From Mastacembelus armatus (lineage: Eukaryota; Chordata; Actinopteri; Synbranchiformes; Mastacembelidae), in the NCBI RefSeq assembly GCF_900324485.2, contig NC_046646.1, forward strand, positions 21,469,500 to 21,533,499: DNA of 64,000 nt, read 5' to 3'. The notes under the pieces are model-generated. The model ran no database searches. It was not told the DNA's origin and saw only the letters and a list, made by a program, of their open reading frames with translations. The position numbers were made by a program, and so were the translations under genes. Every line of letters starts with the position of its first letter. The first letter of the stretch is position 1. Positions 9,901 to 22,799 of the stretch are shown one piece after another.

Positions 9901-12621
9901 GTTTTTTGCCCTCACATTTCTGAATTGTAATACATTTCACAACGCACAAAGCTAACACTTTTAAACTTTATATTATACAGTTGTGATTTACATGAAATTT
10001 GTAGCATATGAGCTTTTCTTAATATTTTCAGAAATCATAAAGTTTTCTGTGTAGTTGTGCTTTTAATGTATGGAGTCAGCAGTGACTGGGCACCTGGGCA
10101 GCAGTTTCCTTTTTTAAAATATCTCTGCAATATATGTAAGTCTACTATTCAAGATGCATCAAGATGTCAGTTTTTTGCTCAAAGTCATTTACCAGACCGT
10201 GGACACTGTGAATTCAAGCTGCCAGCTGTGGTTGTTGGTTGTAGACTTAATGCATAAGGAAGCAGAGTGTAGGGAGAGGATGAACGTGGACATCAGTCAG
10301 TAAAGTCGTTTAGTGTTTTTAACCAATGTGCAGCATTGATATTTCATGAAACAAGTCATCATTGACTGCCCACCAGAGAAATGTGACTATACATTCATCC
10401 AATTATCTTTTTATAGTACAGAAGAGATGATAGCTTTGAGTGATTTGCCATATGCTTTGGCATTAGGTTTTACTTGTATTTTTGAATTCAAATGTAGTGC
10501 ACATGTGCTGTAGTTGTGGTGTTATGCTACAGTTTGGCAGCTCAGTGACACTGGGTTCCTGCAGGTTATGTAGCACCACATTATCACCATATTTAGCTTG
10601 ATGGTTTCCTCTATGAAGCCTGTAATACCTTTGCCATCTCTCCAAGAACAGTCACTATACTTTGACAGCACATCATTGATAAAGAAAATTAGGGTGAAGG
10701 CATCTGATTGTAAAGTCAGTTAAAGTCCAACACTTTCATTATTTAATTAACTGTTGTGGCAAAATAATTATTATTCTAGAGGTTAGTAATAAAAAGAATA
10801 AATGCCAAATTGTCTTTTAAGCTTTATTTTCTTGCAAGAAAAGGGGCAGCACAAAGTACAGAGACACTTCACTGAATTTGAAGTTTCTCAGCTTCTGCTG
10901 GGCTGAGGGTTTCATGCACACAATTGCTCTTGCTTCCCTTTTCTACTACAAAGATTATTCCCTAATGCAGTTACATCCCAAAAACGGCCTCTCGGCAGAA
11001 GTCAGTGAGGATGCGGTTCGTGGTTTCCTGCAGCAAGAGACAGGTTATACCCCCAAGTTATATCCCAAAAACTTAGTCTTCTTTAACAGTTAAGTCTCCA
11101 TCCTGGGCATACTGGGCGTGCCTTCTTGTACCAAAGGTTTGCTGTGTCCATCTCATAAGGATCAGGCAGCACATTAGAAGGTGCCACTAAGTGTCTGGTT
11201 TTCTGAACTTCTTTAAATCTTGTACCCATATGCTCATATCTATTTTTAACAATGTACTATACATTGCCATAGCCTGCAATGCTAAAAGTTGGTGGAAACT
11301 ATTTAACCTCGTGTGTGAGTTTTTTTTTTTATTTGTAACTACAGCTTAATTTTTTTTTCTTTTTTCCTGTTCATCTCTGCCTTAGCTGCTTCGACAGACC
11401 ACTGTCAAAATAATAAGAAAGGATAGAAGCTCACGGATGTACAGAAGTGGCCATGTTGTGGCAAACTGAAAAGATCAAATCAGCAGACTAAATTATATTT
11501 TAGTTATTTCATCTATGACTTGATGCACCGTTTTCAAAGTTGGCAAGAGATCCAGTCACCAATAGTAATGCCATATGGCCTGATTGATACTCGCGTATTC
11601 TCATGATGTATTTATAGTAGGTATAAACATTAAAGGATTAACTTGCATTTGAGTGTATATATAAAGCTACAAAATTCGAGTTATGCTGCCAGCTTGTAGG
11701 CTGAGGGAAAATGAGTAGGTGTGTTCTTCTATATATGAATGTAATGATACCATGATGTGACATTTTCAAAGACTTGTTGTGGAAAAGATGCTTCATCTTG
11801 TATCTAAAGTTAGCAGCCACACTGAAACTAACTTAAATTTGTAACAGCTTGAGCTTTGTCTCGTTACACGTTAGGACTTTTTGCATCCCCTTGTGGTCAG
11901 AATTGTTACATTGCTTGCAGCTTGTTTCAGTTTCTGACAGTGTTCATCCTCCAGATATCATCCATGACATTTATTTTTTGGTAAAATGTTACTGACTGCT
12001 AGTTACAGGGTATTTAAACAATATCACTCAAGGTCATGCTGTCATATCTTCAGCTTTGTGATATCGTCTGCACCAGGCCGCTAGTTGAGTGGCTACGTTT
12101 CCATCACATCTGTGCTGATTTTTAGTGCAACAGCGAGTACTGTGTGATATAACCTCTGTGCATGGCTGTAGGCTTTGGACTTACAGTCTCAAGTGCAGTG
12201 GGTGTACCAGTTTTTGGATGCTTGCTGTCTATGCTTGTCTGTCAATAACAATGACAGGTTTTCCGTTATGTCTAAAAGATCTGCCCAACATCAGTGTTGT
12301 CCACCGAATTGTCAACATGCTGTCATCAGCATCCACCAGCGAGTGGGCAAGATTTTAAACTTTACATTTCAAGCTACAGTCATACTTATGAAGGTGAATA
12401 GTTAATATTATGATATTATCTAGTGTGATGTTTGGTTTATAAAATAGTGACACAGATGCTAGCTGTATATATTTTATACTAACATGATTTTGTATTCTGA
12501 CCTTGTTTAAAAACAAACAAAATACTTCAGAATTACCTAATGCTGTACAAGTATTACAAAGACATCACATTTTACATAAGTGATCATGTTTAAGAAGCAA
12601 ATGAAGGAATGATTGAAAGAC

Positions 12622-13046
12622 TTTCTCTGTATTTATTATATTTGGCAGGTGAAAAAGCAACAGCTGTCCTACTGCTCCAAAATATTGTCCAACTCCAGCA
12701 GAAAAATTGCATTCAATAGAACCTCAAATCAAACAATAATTAAATCCTTAGTGTACAGTACAAATAAATGTCATAGAACAGTGTTTTATTTCTCTAGGGG
12801 AATGAAAGGGTACTATACACTACTATTTTTTTATTTTTGTAATTTTGTTTTGTACTACAAAAGTCATATTTTTATTTTGTATAAATATAAGATCAGTTCA
12901 CTGCCATTCTTTGTAGACCTGATTTTTTTTTTTTTTTTTTTTTTGCAATATTGTCCCTGTGCTTTTACCTATAGCAATTTTTTACCTTTTGCCAGAGCTG
13001 CTGTTGCCAGAGTGGTGATGATGTAGATAAAAGTCATTGTCATTTT
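12622..13046 (-). pseudogene. Relic of the second receptor gene type, unit 2
   Basis: The signal-peptide exon and the first part of the V exon match the intact gene at 35,176-37,465. The flanking phrase gatcatgtttaagaagcaaa precedes the breakpoint here and also stands at 34,871-34,890 downstream of the intact gene. One internal deletion of about 2.1 kb therefore removed the tail, membrane, C2 and half of the V exon. The acceptor next to the ATG is also changed (gtcatttttc instead of gtctgtaaca). Confidence 0.8.
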
Positions 13047-13271
13047 TCATTTATATTTTGGGAATTGAGAAGTGGTCTATAGATTCTGTCCTCAACAGGT
13101 GCCACTGACCAAAAATTCAAGCAAGTGGATTTGAGTTAAAAAAAAACAACAACAAAAAAACCTGAAATAAAAATAGAGAATCAAAGCTGCAGCGGTGGAA
13201 GCAGCAGGCAGTCAGACAAAAGTAAAGGAGTCATTTTCCAAATCAAGGCCAACTCACCAGACTGCTGCAGT

Positions 13272-14970
13272 GGGGCCACATGTTCTCAAAGGAAGGGGCA
13301 TTTAGGCAGAGGGAGAAGCCCTCCTTCTTTCTAGTGCAGTCATCTCATAAAAATACAGAGGGTAGAGAGATGGGGAGGCAGGTAGAGAAAGCAGGGAAAG
13401 TCATAAGTGTTATTCCATATGACCTAAGCATAAAGACTGCTTCAGATGTTATCGCTTTGTATGAGAGTCGGCATCAGTATGTTGTAACATGGTTCTTATG
13501 GAAAGATGACTGGTGAAGATTGTGGAAAGATAATTCCCCTTTGGAAATCTGAAACCATAGAGAAAACCTAAGATAGTGGAGTGTTAGGAAGTATAACTAG
13601 AAAATTGTTTTAACTGTGTTGTGTTTGAGAATTTGATTATGGTTAGAAGAATTTGAAAACATTAGTAATACACACATTTTAATTGAGAACAGTTATATAT
13701 TAAATTCATAGAAAAGTGAATTGATTATGTTCATTTTCTAAACTAAGCTGCACTCTCAGCATATCCTGTACTGTAACGATGAGTAGAAAATGTAAAAATG
13801 ACATTTGAAAGACTACAAACATAAATGTGTCAATGAAAAGCTCAAAAAGATTGAAGGCACAAGCTGAACAGGTAAAGCAGCTCCAGAGGAGAAAGATGTG
13901 GCCTGAGCTACAGTGGTAGGAGAGGATTAATTGATGACGTGAGACTGAGTTGTTGCAGGAAACCACACACCGTTAAAAGCCCTAACCCTTCACATTCTAT
14001 TAAACCTTACTCATCCTCTGCGTCTCTCTTTTTCAGTCACACAAGAGTGCAAAACATCTCTCCTTGATGCTCAGTAAAAATGGGATTTTCTGACAGCACA
14101 AATACGGTGAGTTATTTGCACTAGTGACAACTAAATGACTGTCAGTGTTGTCTTAGACGATAAAAGGACTTGGTCAAGAAGCTCAGAAAACCTGTCCAAT
14201 TAGAAGACATACTTACCATACTTACCATTAGAAGACAAGCATGCATGGATAATAATTACATATATGTACATTTTATGGCTTTGGTCCTAATATTACGCAC
14301 AACAGTCCAGCACAATGGCCATACCACACTATACCTACACCTATGTATCAGCTTATATTTCAAGTCTTGTGTTTTAGACTTAACTGTAAAGCCTTTGTTC
14401 ATTTCCTGTGTTGAACATTCGATTTCCAAATACGGTAGAAAGCTTTATACTGTGCATCCTGGTCATAGTTTAACCTTATTGCACCCTGGAGTATCTCGAA
14501 AGAACCGTTCGCCAAAGAAACAGTGATGCTGAGCAGCAGTTAGTCCCAGCAGCTGGTTCAGGAGTAGTTTAACCAGCCTTTCCAGCATTCAGCACCAGAG
14601 CTGACAGCATAAGAGCAGCAAACAGAAATAAGTCACACAGCAATTTCTTTACATCTCCCCTCTGTTTTTCAGTTGCAGTTAGTTTTATGATTAGGTTATT
14701 CAGGACAAAGGTCAGTTTGTAAAAGTTTATTCTACAGTGTTATCTGACACTGTCCTTTTTACAATAATATAAATTAAAAGAAATTACTAACAAAATGAGA
14801 ATCCTTCTTGAACATGTCAACTGATGAATCAAATCATCATTGTAGGGTGGCAGCCTTACCAATGAGGCACTATTTGTTTGAGGCCCTGAAAAGAGAGTTA
14901 AGAGTTGTTTTAGAGTCAGCATCTTATATATGGTGAATGTGGTAAAAATGTGCTCTGTATCAGGGAGGAA
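13272..14970. other. Unit-2-specific block with no counterpart in the other units
   Basis: The unit alignment breaks after actcaccagactgctgcag (about 13,270) and resumes near ctggttacctgtgataagc (about 14,975). The intervening 1.7 kb is absent from units 1, 3 and 4. It has no obvious terminal repeats. It contains an exon-like segment on the plus strand at 14,037-14,106 (acceptor tttttcag, ATG at 14,080, frame MGFSDSTNT, donor gtgagt). I cannot link it to a family. It may be original DNA lost from the others or an unrecognised insertion. Confidence 0.4.
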
Positions 14971-15128
14971 ATCTTTATCTGGTTACCTGTGATAAGCTTT
15001 GGCTCCATCCTGTGGTCAGTGGTGATCATTACATTATTCAAGCTAAAAATTTCTGCCCTCTGCTACTGATTGTTTTTGCAATTACTACCAGAGTCCAGAT
15101 ACTCCACGTCAGCTATGACTTTTCTTAA

Positions 15129-16371
15129 CCCTCTGAGATCTGAGGGGGTTTTGGGGCCTGGACAAATTTTGACATGTCCTGACATTTGTACTTTTTTCAG
15201 TGTCTTCTAAACATATTAATGTCTAAAGTCTAATAACACTGTAATCAGCACAAAATTGGCTACAATAATATGTGAACAGCAAGTTTATACATTATTGTGT
15301 TTTTGAGAAAAAAGTGTTTATGCATGGTTAGTGAAAAACTAAAATTTTTTACTCACTGAAATAAGACCATAAAACACAAACAGAACATTGGTTCACAAGA
15401 CTTTGGAGACCTGCATGTTCTAGGCTAAAGTGTTTACTTCACAGTGTTGAGAAAGTCATCTTGTTCACACATTCACAGTAAACAATACACTGATTTAAAT
15501 TTTCTAAGACACTTTTTGTCCAGAAAGGCCATATGCAAGAGGGTGTGTCTGAGGATCAATAGTCATGTGATTTACTTGAGACGACAAAAGACGCACTCAA
15601 GGACCAGACAAAGACGCGCATAATGAGCCTTTCAGTCAATGTAGCTGAGAAGGGATTAGTGCAGCACAATACAAAACAATGAGGAGCCAAACGATCCTCA
15701 TTTGAGTTAAAATCAGTGTTTTTACTCTGAGGACAAACTAAACTATTTGTCTCTGTGTGGAATACAAGAAGCGCTTCTTCACGTCCGTGACGCGCCATCA
15801 TCCAAACGCGCAGAAAAAAATTCTATGAAGTTTGATATTTTGTGCCATTTCTCAGGGGCGTGCACATATTTACCTGGTTCACCTGAGATTATTTACATGT
15901 GAACAGTGGACAGTGTACAAGGCGGGACCGCATTACCTGTAATGAGGTGAGACAGGAAAAAACGGACTTCTCCTTACATCATACGGATTAAATAAAAAGT
16001 GATGATTTGTTTTCAACTTGAATGGTTTCATTTAAAAGAAAACATTTCAAGCTTTCTAGCCATATAATTCTTATTTTTATGAGCAAAGTATTCGCTGAGA
16101 TTCTGGTTGTTTTATTTACGCGTCTGTGAAGAGAAATGGCAGAGACAGAAAAGACGGACAGTGCACCCTGTTGGCTTTCTTTATTTAAAAAAAGCACAAT
16201 GTTTTGTTGTTATTATGATGGTATACCACTAAAACTAGACCCTTTATAGATTTGAATGATATACTTCTTTTATCTGTACGATCAGAATTGACAGAGTAAT
16301 TTAAGATTGTTTCGGCCTTATCAGGAAAAGATGCGTCAAAACGCGCCGGCGCATTCGTCGACCCCAGAGGG
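15129..16371. mobile_element. piggyBac-like non-autonomous DNA transposon
   Basis: The element begins CCCTCTGAGATC and ends with the inverted form of CCCTCTGGGGTC, and is flanked on both sides by TTAA (15,125-15,128 and 16,372-16,375). Units 1 and 3 carry the single uninterrupted TTAA (gacttttcttaactacaaac) at the matching place. TTAA duplication plus CCCT termini is typical of piggyBac. Inside, the longest open frame (15,556-15,801 minus, 81 aa) shows no transposase signature, so mobility would have depended on a transposase supplied elsewhere. Confidence 0.85.
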
Positions 16372-17200
16372 TTAATTACAAACCAATGTAAGTGTATCCA
16401 TTCTCTGTTATTTGGTGACTTAAGAGTGTATTTGAGGTCTCTTTATATCTGGTCATTGTTTAATGCTAAATAGAGATCAAAAATACAACACAGTGTACAG
16501 AAGAGACACTTATAAACAGCTTTTTCTTGGTTGTATTGTTTATTTATTTAAACATCTTCCAAAGTGCCACCTACACACAAAGGCACAAATCATTGAAAGT
16601 AAAAGCACTGATAAGCGAGCCATTACTTTTCGAACCTTGATGCATAAATACTTAAACATATTCTGTAATTTTAAACTATAGTTTAAGAATCAAATCATTA
16701 TGTTCACAGATTAACATTTTTCCTGATGAGCAGATGCCAGGACTCTTTAATGTTTTATATGTAAAAACAAGAACATAAAAATATAATGCAGTCTTTTGCA
16801 CACCACTGTTTCTGCACATACTACAGGACAGTGACACCCATTGACCAAGGAAATTTATGTTAAGCATGCCATTGTTGCTAGCAAAGTGACCTGGGTACAA
16901 GATTTGCAGCAAAGGTTGTTTTTGTATTTTGTTTTGTTTTTTTCCTGTAAAAATTTCTGCACTTAGTTATTAATGTAAAATATTTGATATTTGTTTGACC
17001 TCTGTGCTAATACATGAGGTTTTGGTGCTTAGTGAAAATTTGTTGAAGGGCTTAAGATTTGTATAGTCAACACAACCAAGACTAAAAACACTACAACACC
17101 AATATTAGCTTTATGCTTCTGTCAGAATGTCAGACCTTTTTGTTGGTAAGGTAAGGGTTTAGGCTAAGGTTAGGTAATGCGAAATGGTTTAGGGCGAAAG

Positions 17201-17592
17201 TTAAGTTGCATTTTGATGGGTGTTGGGTCTTGTTTTACTTCTGTAGGCTACTCTAACATCAGAGTAGATAATTTCATCTTCAGTGTTACCTGAAAGAAGT
17301 AAAAATAGGCATCAGGCATATTCCAACACACTATTAATATTGTATGGTAAAGACTTGTCAAATCAGTCAGTACTTTCTTCTGCCCTGCTACAGAATTGTA
17401 ACATAACTAACATAATCATAAAAGAAACAACTTCAAACCCTTAACTAATGCGAAGTTTTACTAACTAATTTGGCAAAAAATTGCATCAATATCAATATGG
17501 TCCTCGGTGATACAGAGGGTAAGCTAAAGACATGACAATTGGAAAAATGGAAAAATGTCTTCCTCTTACCTTCATTTACAGTCTGGGGTCTT

Positions 17593-17644
<52 letters not shown>

Positions 17645-19803
17645 AAGGTTATAGACATGTTATTTACGGAAGTTTATTTAAAAAAATAAAATAAAAAATT
17701 TAATACTTTACCTGTACAGCTTGTAAGGATGATAACTGTTTTTTTACTGCTGACATTGTTTTGAACATGACACGTTAAGTTTCCTGTGAGCTGTCCATAT
17801 AACCTGATGGTAACACTCCTGAGACACAACTGGTTCTGACACTGGAGCTGAAAGACAAATACCTAGTCACATATACATGCAGTACCATCAACTGTGTGTT
17901 CTGTAAACTGCCATCTCTATGTATCTGTGTCACTATGTACTTGTATTCTAAAAATACATTTTGAGGCCTACATTTGTTTGAGACCCAGCTGATGGTCGGT
18001 CATTGGCCAATATCAGACCACCCTTGAATACTCGCTAATCTTTGTGCTGTCTCCTGCAGTGTCTCACAGCACATATTTTCAATTAGAAGCAGAAACTGGC
18101 TTGTGTTTCTTTTTTGAGTGACATATACAGACCTACATCAGCTGGTATGGAGAGTTATTCATGCATGTGCAGAATGTACATGCTGGTTGGCCTTTGGCTG
18201 TACTTTGTGGTTTGAGTGCCACCTGTTGGCCCAGACGAAGGTGACATTAGATGGTGCGACAGTCGGCCTTTGTTGCTGCTAGTTTTTTCATGTCAGCTTA
18301 GTGTGTATCTGTGCTTAAGTTTTAGTAAAATAATTTTTAACAAACTCTCATGGTAAAATTTTGCAAATACCTGTAAATTCTCAGTGTATGTTTCAGAACT
18401 GTGTACCATGGAAAAAAGAGTAGACAAATCAACACTTGCACCTAATATTTATACAAGTCTTAAAAATATTTAAAATATTGATATGAAAACTAGTGTATCT
18501 CCAGATATTACACAAAATGTGTATATAACCAATGCGTAAAAGATTTGTAATAAAATCCACAATGTTTGGAGTATTGATATAATAGTGCAGTTCTTTTTAT
18601 AGTTACTTTGGAAAATATTTGAAAAATAAGATTTATATTCATAATGCTGATGCTTTGAAAACTTTAGGTAATGCAGTTACTGCTCCATTTAAAATGTACA
18701 GTTGTAGTTGTAGTACTATATTAAAATTTTACATATGTACATGTTACATACACAATATTTATATCTTCATTATTACTGAACATGAGCTGATCCTAAGAAT
18801 CAACACTAAGTGAATGCCAAACTGGGCATATTTTCAACATTTAAAATAAAAGAAAAGCTGCCGAAATGTCAGTCCATCTTTGCTTTTACTATATTCACTA
18901 AAAATAGTCTGTAGTAAAATGGATTTGTAATAAATGCAAAATAGTAAATAATAACTTGGGCCTACAAGTGACAGTTTTTGTACCTATGCAGCAGAGTTTT
19001 TACATCTGATTTGTAAATGAATGTTATAGTTTATTTAAAGAAAATACTTAACCTTTTGGTCTTACCTTGTATTTCTATATGGATTTTGACTGTGCGCTGT
19101 AGTTTACCACCAGGAACGTCATGTATGTCCAGCTGGTAATCTCCGGAGTCTCCCTTTGTTGCATTGTTAAGCCTAAGTGTTCCATTTGAGTAGAATATAA
19201 GGCGATTCTTGAAATCATCCTTTATATCTGTTGTTTTATTAGTTGTCCTTAAAATAATATCGGTATTCTTTTTCAGACTTGTCTTTGTATTTCTTTGAGT
19301 GGGCAGGTGGAAAATCAGTGGCTTCCCAAGTTCTCCCAAACACTTATGATCTGCAGTTGTTTCAGATATATTGCAGTCCAAAGTCCCTGATAGAAATATC
19401 AGAAATATAAATAAATACTCATTAAGACATATTTCTCATTACTAGGGTAGACCATATAGTTTCAGTAGAACTACTACATCATTTCATTCATCTCAGTTGA
19501 AGGGAAAATCTTAACTATTGTATAGAGATGATTATTTAATGAGTAAATTATTTATTTTCAGCAGCAACCATTTACTGAATATTCAAGTCCATAGGTTTAC
19601 TCGAAATTTGGTTTTAACTTATTTCTTTTATTACTGATAGTTTTGTGATAATGTCAATTATTTATTGGCATTATCATTCATGTTACAGTGGCAATATTGA
19701 ACTACACACAATTGCTGTTAACTACACAGTTTGTAAGTGTTAGGATTGTACCTTTTACCAGAGATGTTGCCAGAGTTGCAATAATCATGTAGAAGAAAAT
19801 CAT
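17201..19803 (-). pseudogene. CD2/SLAM-like receptor, copy B, degenerate
   Basis: The signal exon (19,752-19,803, MIFFYMIIATLATSLVK) and V exon (19,066-19,386, 107 codons) are open and diverged from copies A and C. The C2 exon (17,712-17,847) has lost 131 bp between two copies of AACACT, which shifts the frame and gives a stop after 34 residues. The membrane exon keeps only its last 25 bp (17,570-17,594) next to the TG repeat; its acceptor and hydrophobic stretch are gone. The tail exon (17,201-17,289) still encodes EDEIIYSDV. If transcribed it could yield at most a secreted V domain of about 158 aa in total. I read it as a pseudogene, with a soluble form as an open alternative. Confidence 0.8.
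17596..17641 (+). repeat. (TG)n microsatellite in copy B
   Basis: A 46-bp TG run directly adjoins the remaining 25 bp of the membrane exon. The deletion that removed the rest of that exon ends at the repeat, which suggests repeat-associated breakage. Confidence 0.95.
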
Positions 19804-20075
19804 TTTCTGTCAAAGAGAGCAGATTGTTAGAGCCTTGTTTTATCAGATTTGTTCTGGTTTACATGACAAAAATCAACAAATGAGAAGTTGTTCAGTACAT
19901 TTATTATTATATCTATTATATATTTATTATTATCATGTTCATTATAAATAAGTTCATTTAGAAAAATCTATATATTTTTCTTTAAATAAATTTTCAATTA
20001 TTTACTAGTGAAAAACTTTTTTCTGAACACTTTTAATATCAGCATTCGGAAAGTTCAATTTAAAATTTCACTTAC

Positions 20076-20190
20076 CGCTTCTAAAACAGGCTGTTGACTG
20101 GTCTGAAATTTTCCACTGACTGCAGGGTGGTGTATTTCTGGTCTTTTGTGTTGCTCTGTGTTAACAAATTGAGGAAGTGTTTTTTGCCCT
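20076..20190 (-). other. Probable 5' non-coding exon of receptor copy B
   Basis: The minus strand ends in AAGCG|GTAAGTG, a strong donor at 20,076/20,075, in the place equivalent to the leader exons of the other copies. Its survival next to a degenerate gene leaves open that copy B is still transcribed. The upstream limit is a guess. Confidence 0.45.
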
Positions 20191-21754
20191 CACATTTCTG
20201 AATTGTAATACATTTCACAACGCACAAAGCTAACACTTTTAAACTTTATATTATACAGTTGTGATTTACATGAAATTTCTAGCATATGAGCTTTTCTTAA
20301 TATTTTCAGAAATGAAAAAGTTTTCTGTGTAGTTGTGCTTTTAATGTATGGAGTCAGCAGTGACTGGGCACCTGGGCTTAAGTTTCCTTTTCTAAAATAT
20401 CTCTGCAATATATGTAAGTCCACTATTCAAGATGCATCAAGATGTCAGTTTTTTGCTCAAAGTCATTTACCAGACCGTGGACACTGTGAATTCAAGCTGC
20501 CAGCTGTGGTTGTTGGTCGTAGACTTAATGCATAAGGAAGCAGAGTGTAGGGAGAGGATGAACGTGGACATCAGTCAGTAAAGTCGTTTAGTGTTTTTAA
20601 CCAATGTGCAGCATTGATATTTCATGAAACGTCATCATTGACTGTCCACCAGAGAAATGTGACTATACATTCATCCAATTATCTTTTTATAGCACAGAAG
20701 AGATGATAGCTTTGAGTGATTTGCCATATACTTTGGCATTAGGCCTTACTTGTATTTTTGAATTCAAATGTAGTGCACATGTGCTGTAGTTGTGGTGTTA
20801 TGCTACAGTTTGGCAGCTCAGTGACACTGGGTTCCTGCAGGTTATGTAGCACCACATTATCACCATATTTAGCTTGATGGTTTCCTCTATGAAGCCTGTA
20901 ATACCTTTGCCATCTCTCAAAGAACAGCCACTATACTTTGACAGCAGATCACTGGTAAAGACATGGAGAAATTAGGGTGAAGGCAAGAAAGAATGTTTGT
21001 ATACAGCATTGGATTGTAAAGTCAGTTATCTTCAATTGTTGTTATCTTTCATTATTTGATTAACTGTTGTGGCAAAATAATTATTATTCTAGAGGCTAGT
21101 AATAAAAAGAGTAAAAGTCCAAATTGTCTTTTAAGCTTTATTTTCTTGCAAGAAAAGGAGCATCACAAAGTACAGAGACACTTCACTGTATCTCCAGCTG
21201 CTCAGCTTCTGCTGGGCTGAGGGTTTCATGCAAACAATTGCTCTTGCTTCCCTTTTCTACTACAAAGATTATTCCCTAATGCAGTTACATCCCAAAAACA
21301 TCCCAACTGTCTTATTTAACAGTTAGTCCTCCATCCTGGGCATACTGGGCGTGCCTTCTTGCACAAAAGGTTTGCTGTGTCCATCTAATAAGGATCAGGC
21401 AGCACATTAGAAGGTGCCACTAAGTGTCTGGTTTTCTGAACTTCTTTAACTCTTGTACCCATATGCTCATATCTATTTTTAACAATGTACTATACATTGC
21501 CATAGCCTGCAATGCTAAAAGTTGGCCCAAACTATTTAACCTCATGTTTGAGTTTTTTTTTTGTTTTTTGTTTTTTTTGTTTGTAACCACAGCTTCACAG
21601 TTTTTAAAAAAAAATGTTCCTGTTCTCATCTCTGCCTTAGCTGCTTCAACAGACCACTGTCAAAATAATAAGAAGAAAGGATAGAAGCTCACTGATGTAC
21701 AGAAGTGGCCATGTTGTGGCAAACTGAAAAGATCAAATCAGCAGACTAAATTAT

Positions 21755-22571
21755 TGTTACAACCCAATAAGGTCTAGGGGAAGTTTGAGGAAGTAACATA
21801 TTTGTGCCAGATGTAAGAACGGCAAATTATATTTATTTACAGGTTAAGGAAACAAAAGGGACCTAGGGTCTCTTTACAATGTCGTACAGAAAACAGGGTC
21901 AGCACTGAAGATAAATGCTCTAACAAAAAAACCACATAGACATAAAGGAAATCCTAACACAAATCTGAAACTCCAGGTCTTAATAATCACAGTCAACATA
22001 GGAACCAACATAAGGAGAGTGGGGGGGCTGACTAGACCAACCCACACTACAGCACTCAAACGCTGTGTATGTAACCGAACAGAACAATGATAAAACTTAT
22101 AAAGAAGTAACGCCAGCTAAAACCGCCATGCGGTGTACAAGCCTAGCGAACGCTGAGGACGCTAGGGAAACTAACACACAGAAGTCTGATGAAAGCTAAT
22201 ACACAGAAGTCTAAGCAAAACTAGTACACAGAAGTCTAAGGAAGAGAACCACACCACACCAAGGTGAACTGTCCATGGGTAAGGCACAGCCACCCCGAGC
22301 GGTGGAAACTACGGGGTCTAAATATGTAATGTGCTGAGGTGTGGATAGTTGATTGGTGGAAGGCTGGAGCGGTTGGCCAATCAGGCGAAAGAAGTGCGGA
22401 CCATGGTTGATCGTCTTGCAGCAAACAAACCACAACAGCTCCCCCATCCGGTCGGAGGTAGTAGTTAAGGATGCCGAATTTTCTTAACCGTGGCGGCCCC
22501 AAACGGAACACACAGGAAAACAACAACACAAACGGAGGGGACGAGAAACAAGTAGGCCGGTGGCCGTAACA
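21755..22571. mobile_element. Solo LTR of an LTR retrotransposon, Gypsy-like
   Basis: The segment of 817 bp starts TGTTACAACC and ends GGCCGTAACA, with the TG...CA ends of an LTR and a perfect 5-bp target duplication ATTAT (21,750-21,754 and 22,572-22,576). Unit 1 has the empty site near 2,003. No internal retrotransposon genes are present, so this is a fossil left by recombination between two LTRs. It is younger than the unit 1/unit 3 duplication, unless unit 1 lost it precisely. The Gypsy label is a guess from the terminal sequence. Confidence 0.75.
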
Positions 22572-22799
22572 ATTATATTATAGTTATTTCATCTATGACT
22601 TGATGCACCGTTTTCAAAGAGATAAAGAGATCCAGTCACCAATAATAATGCCATATGGCCTGATTGATACTCGCGTATTCTCATGATGTATTTATAGTAG
22701 GTATAAACATTAAAGGATAAACTTGCATTTGAGTTTATATATAAACCTACAAAATTCGAGTTATGCTGCCAGCTTGTAGGCTGAGGGAAAATGTAGGTA

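Larger units (their letters stand above)
9682..19965 (-). repeat. Array unit 2 of the receptor cluster
   Basis: The unit starts with sequence matching unit 1 from 228 on (TATATA, then ttcttaaattctcaat) and matches unit 4 at an offset of 22,374 for several hundred bases, rising to about 22,410 after small insertions or deletions. It holds a relic of the second receptor type, a private block (13,272-14,970), a piggyBac-like element and the degenerate receptor copy B. The non-coding DNA from 9,783 to 12,600 is the shared unit sequence and shows no recognisable gene. Confidence 0.85.

Noticed and set aside
10463-10645. Minus-strand 60-aa frame MERWQRYYRLHRG..., also at 32,837
   Set aside because: I considered an Ig or LINE fragment, but no cysteine pattern, splice sites or known motif supports it. 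In unit 1 the frame is interrupted.
15556-15801. 81-aa minus-strand frame inside the piggyBac-like element
   Set aside because: It has no DDD transposase motif or cysteine-rich C terminus; most likely chance.
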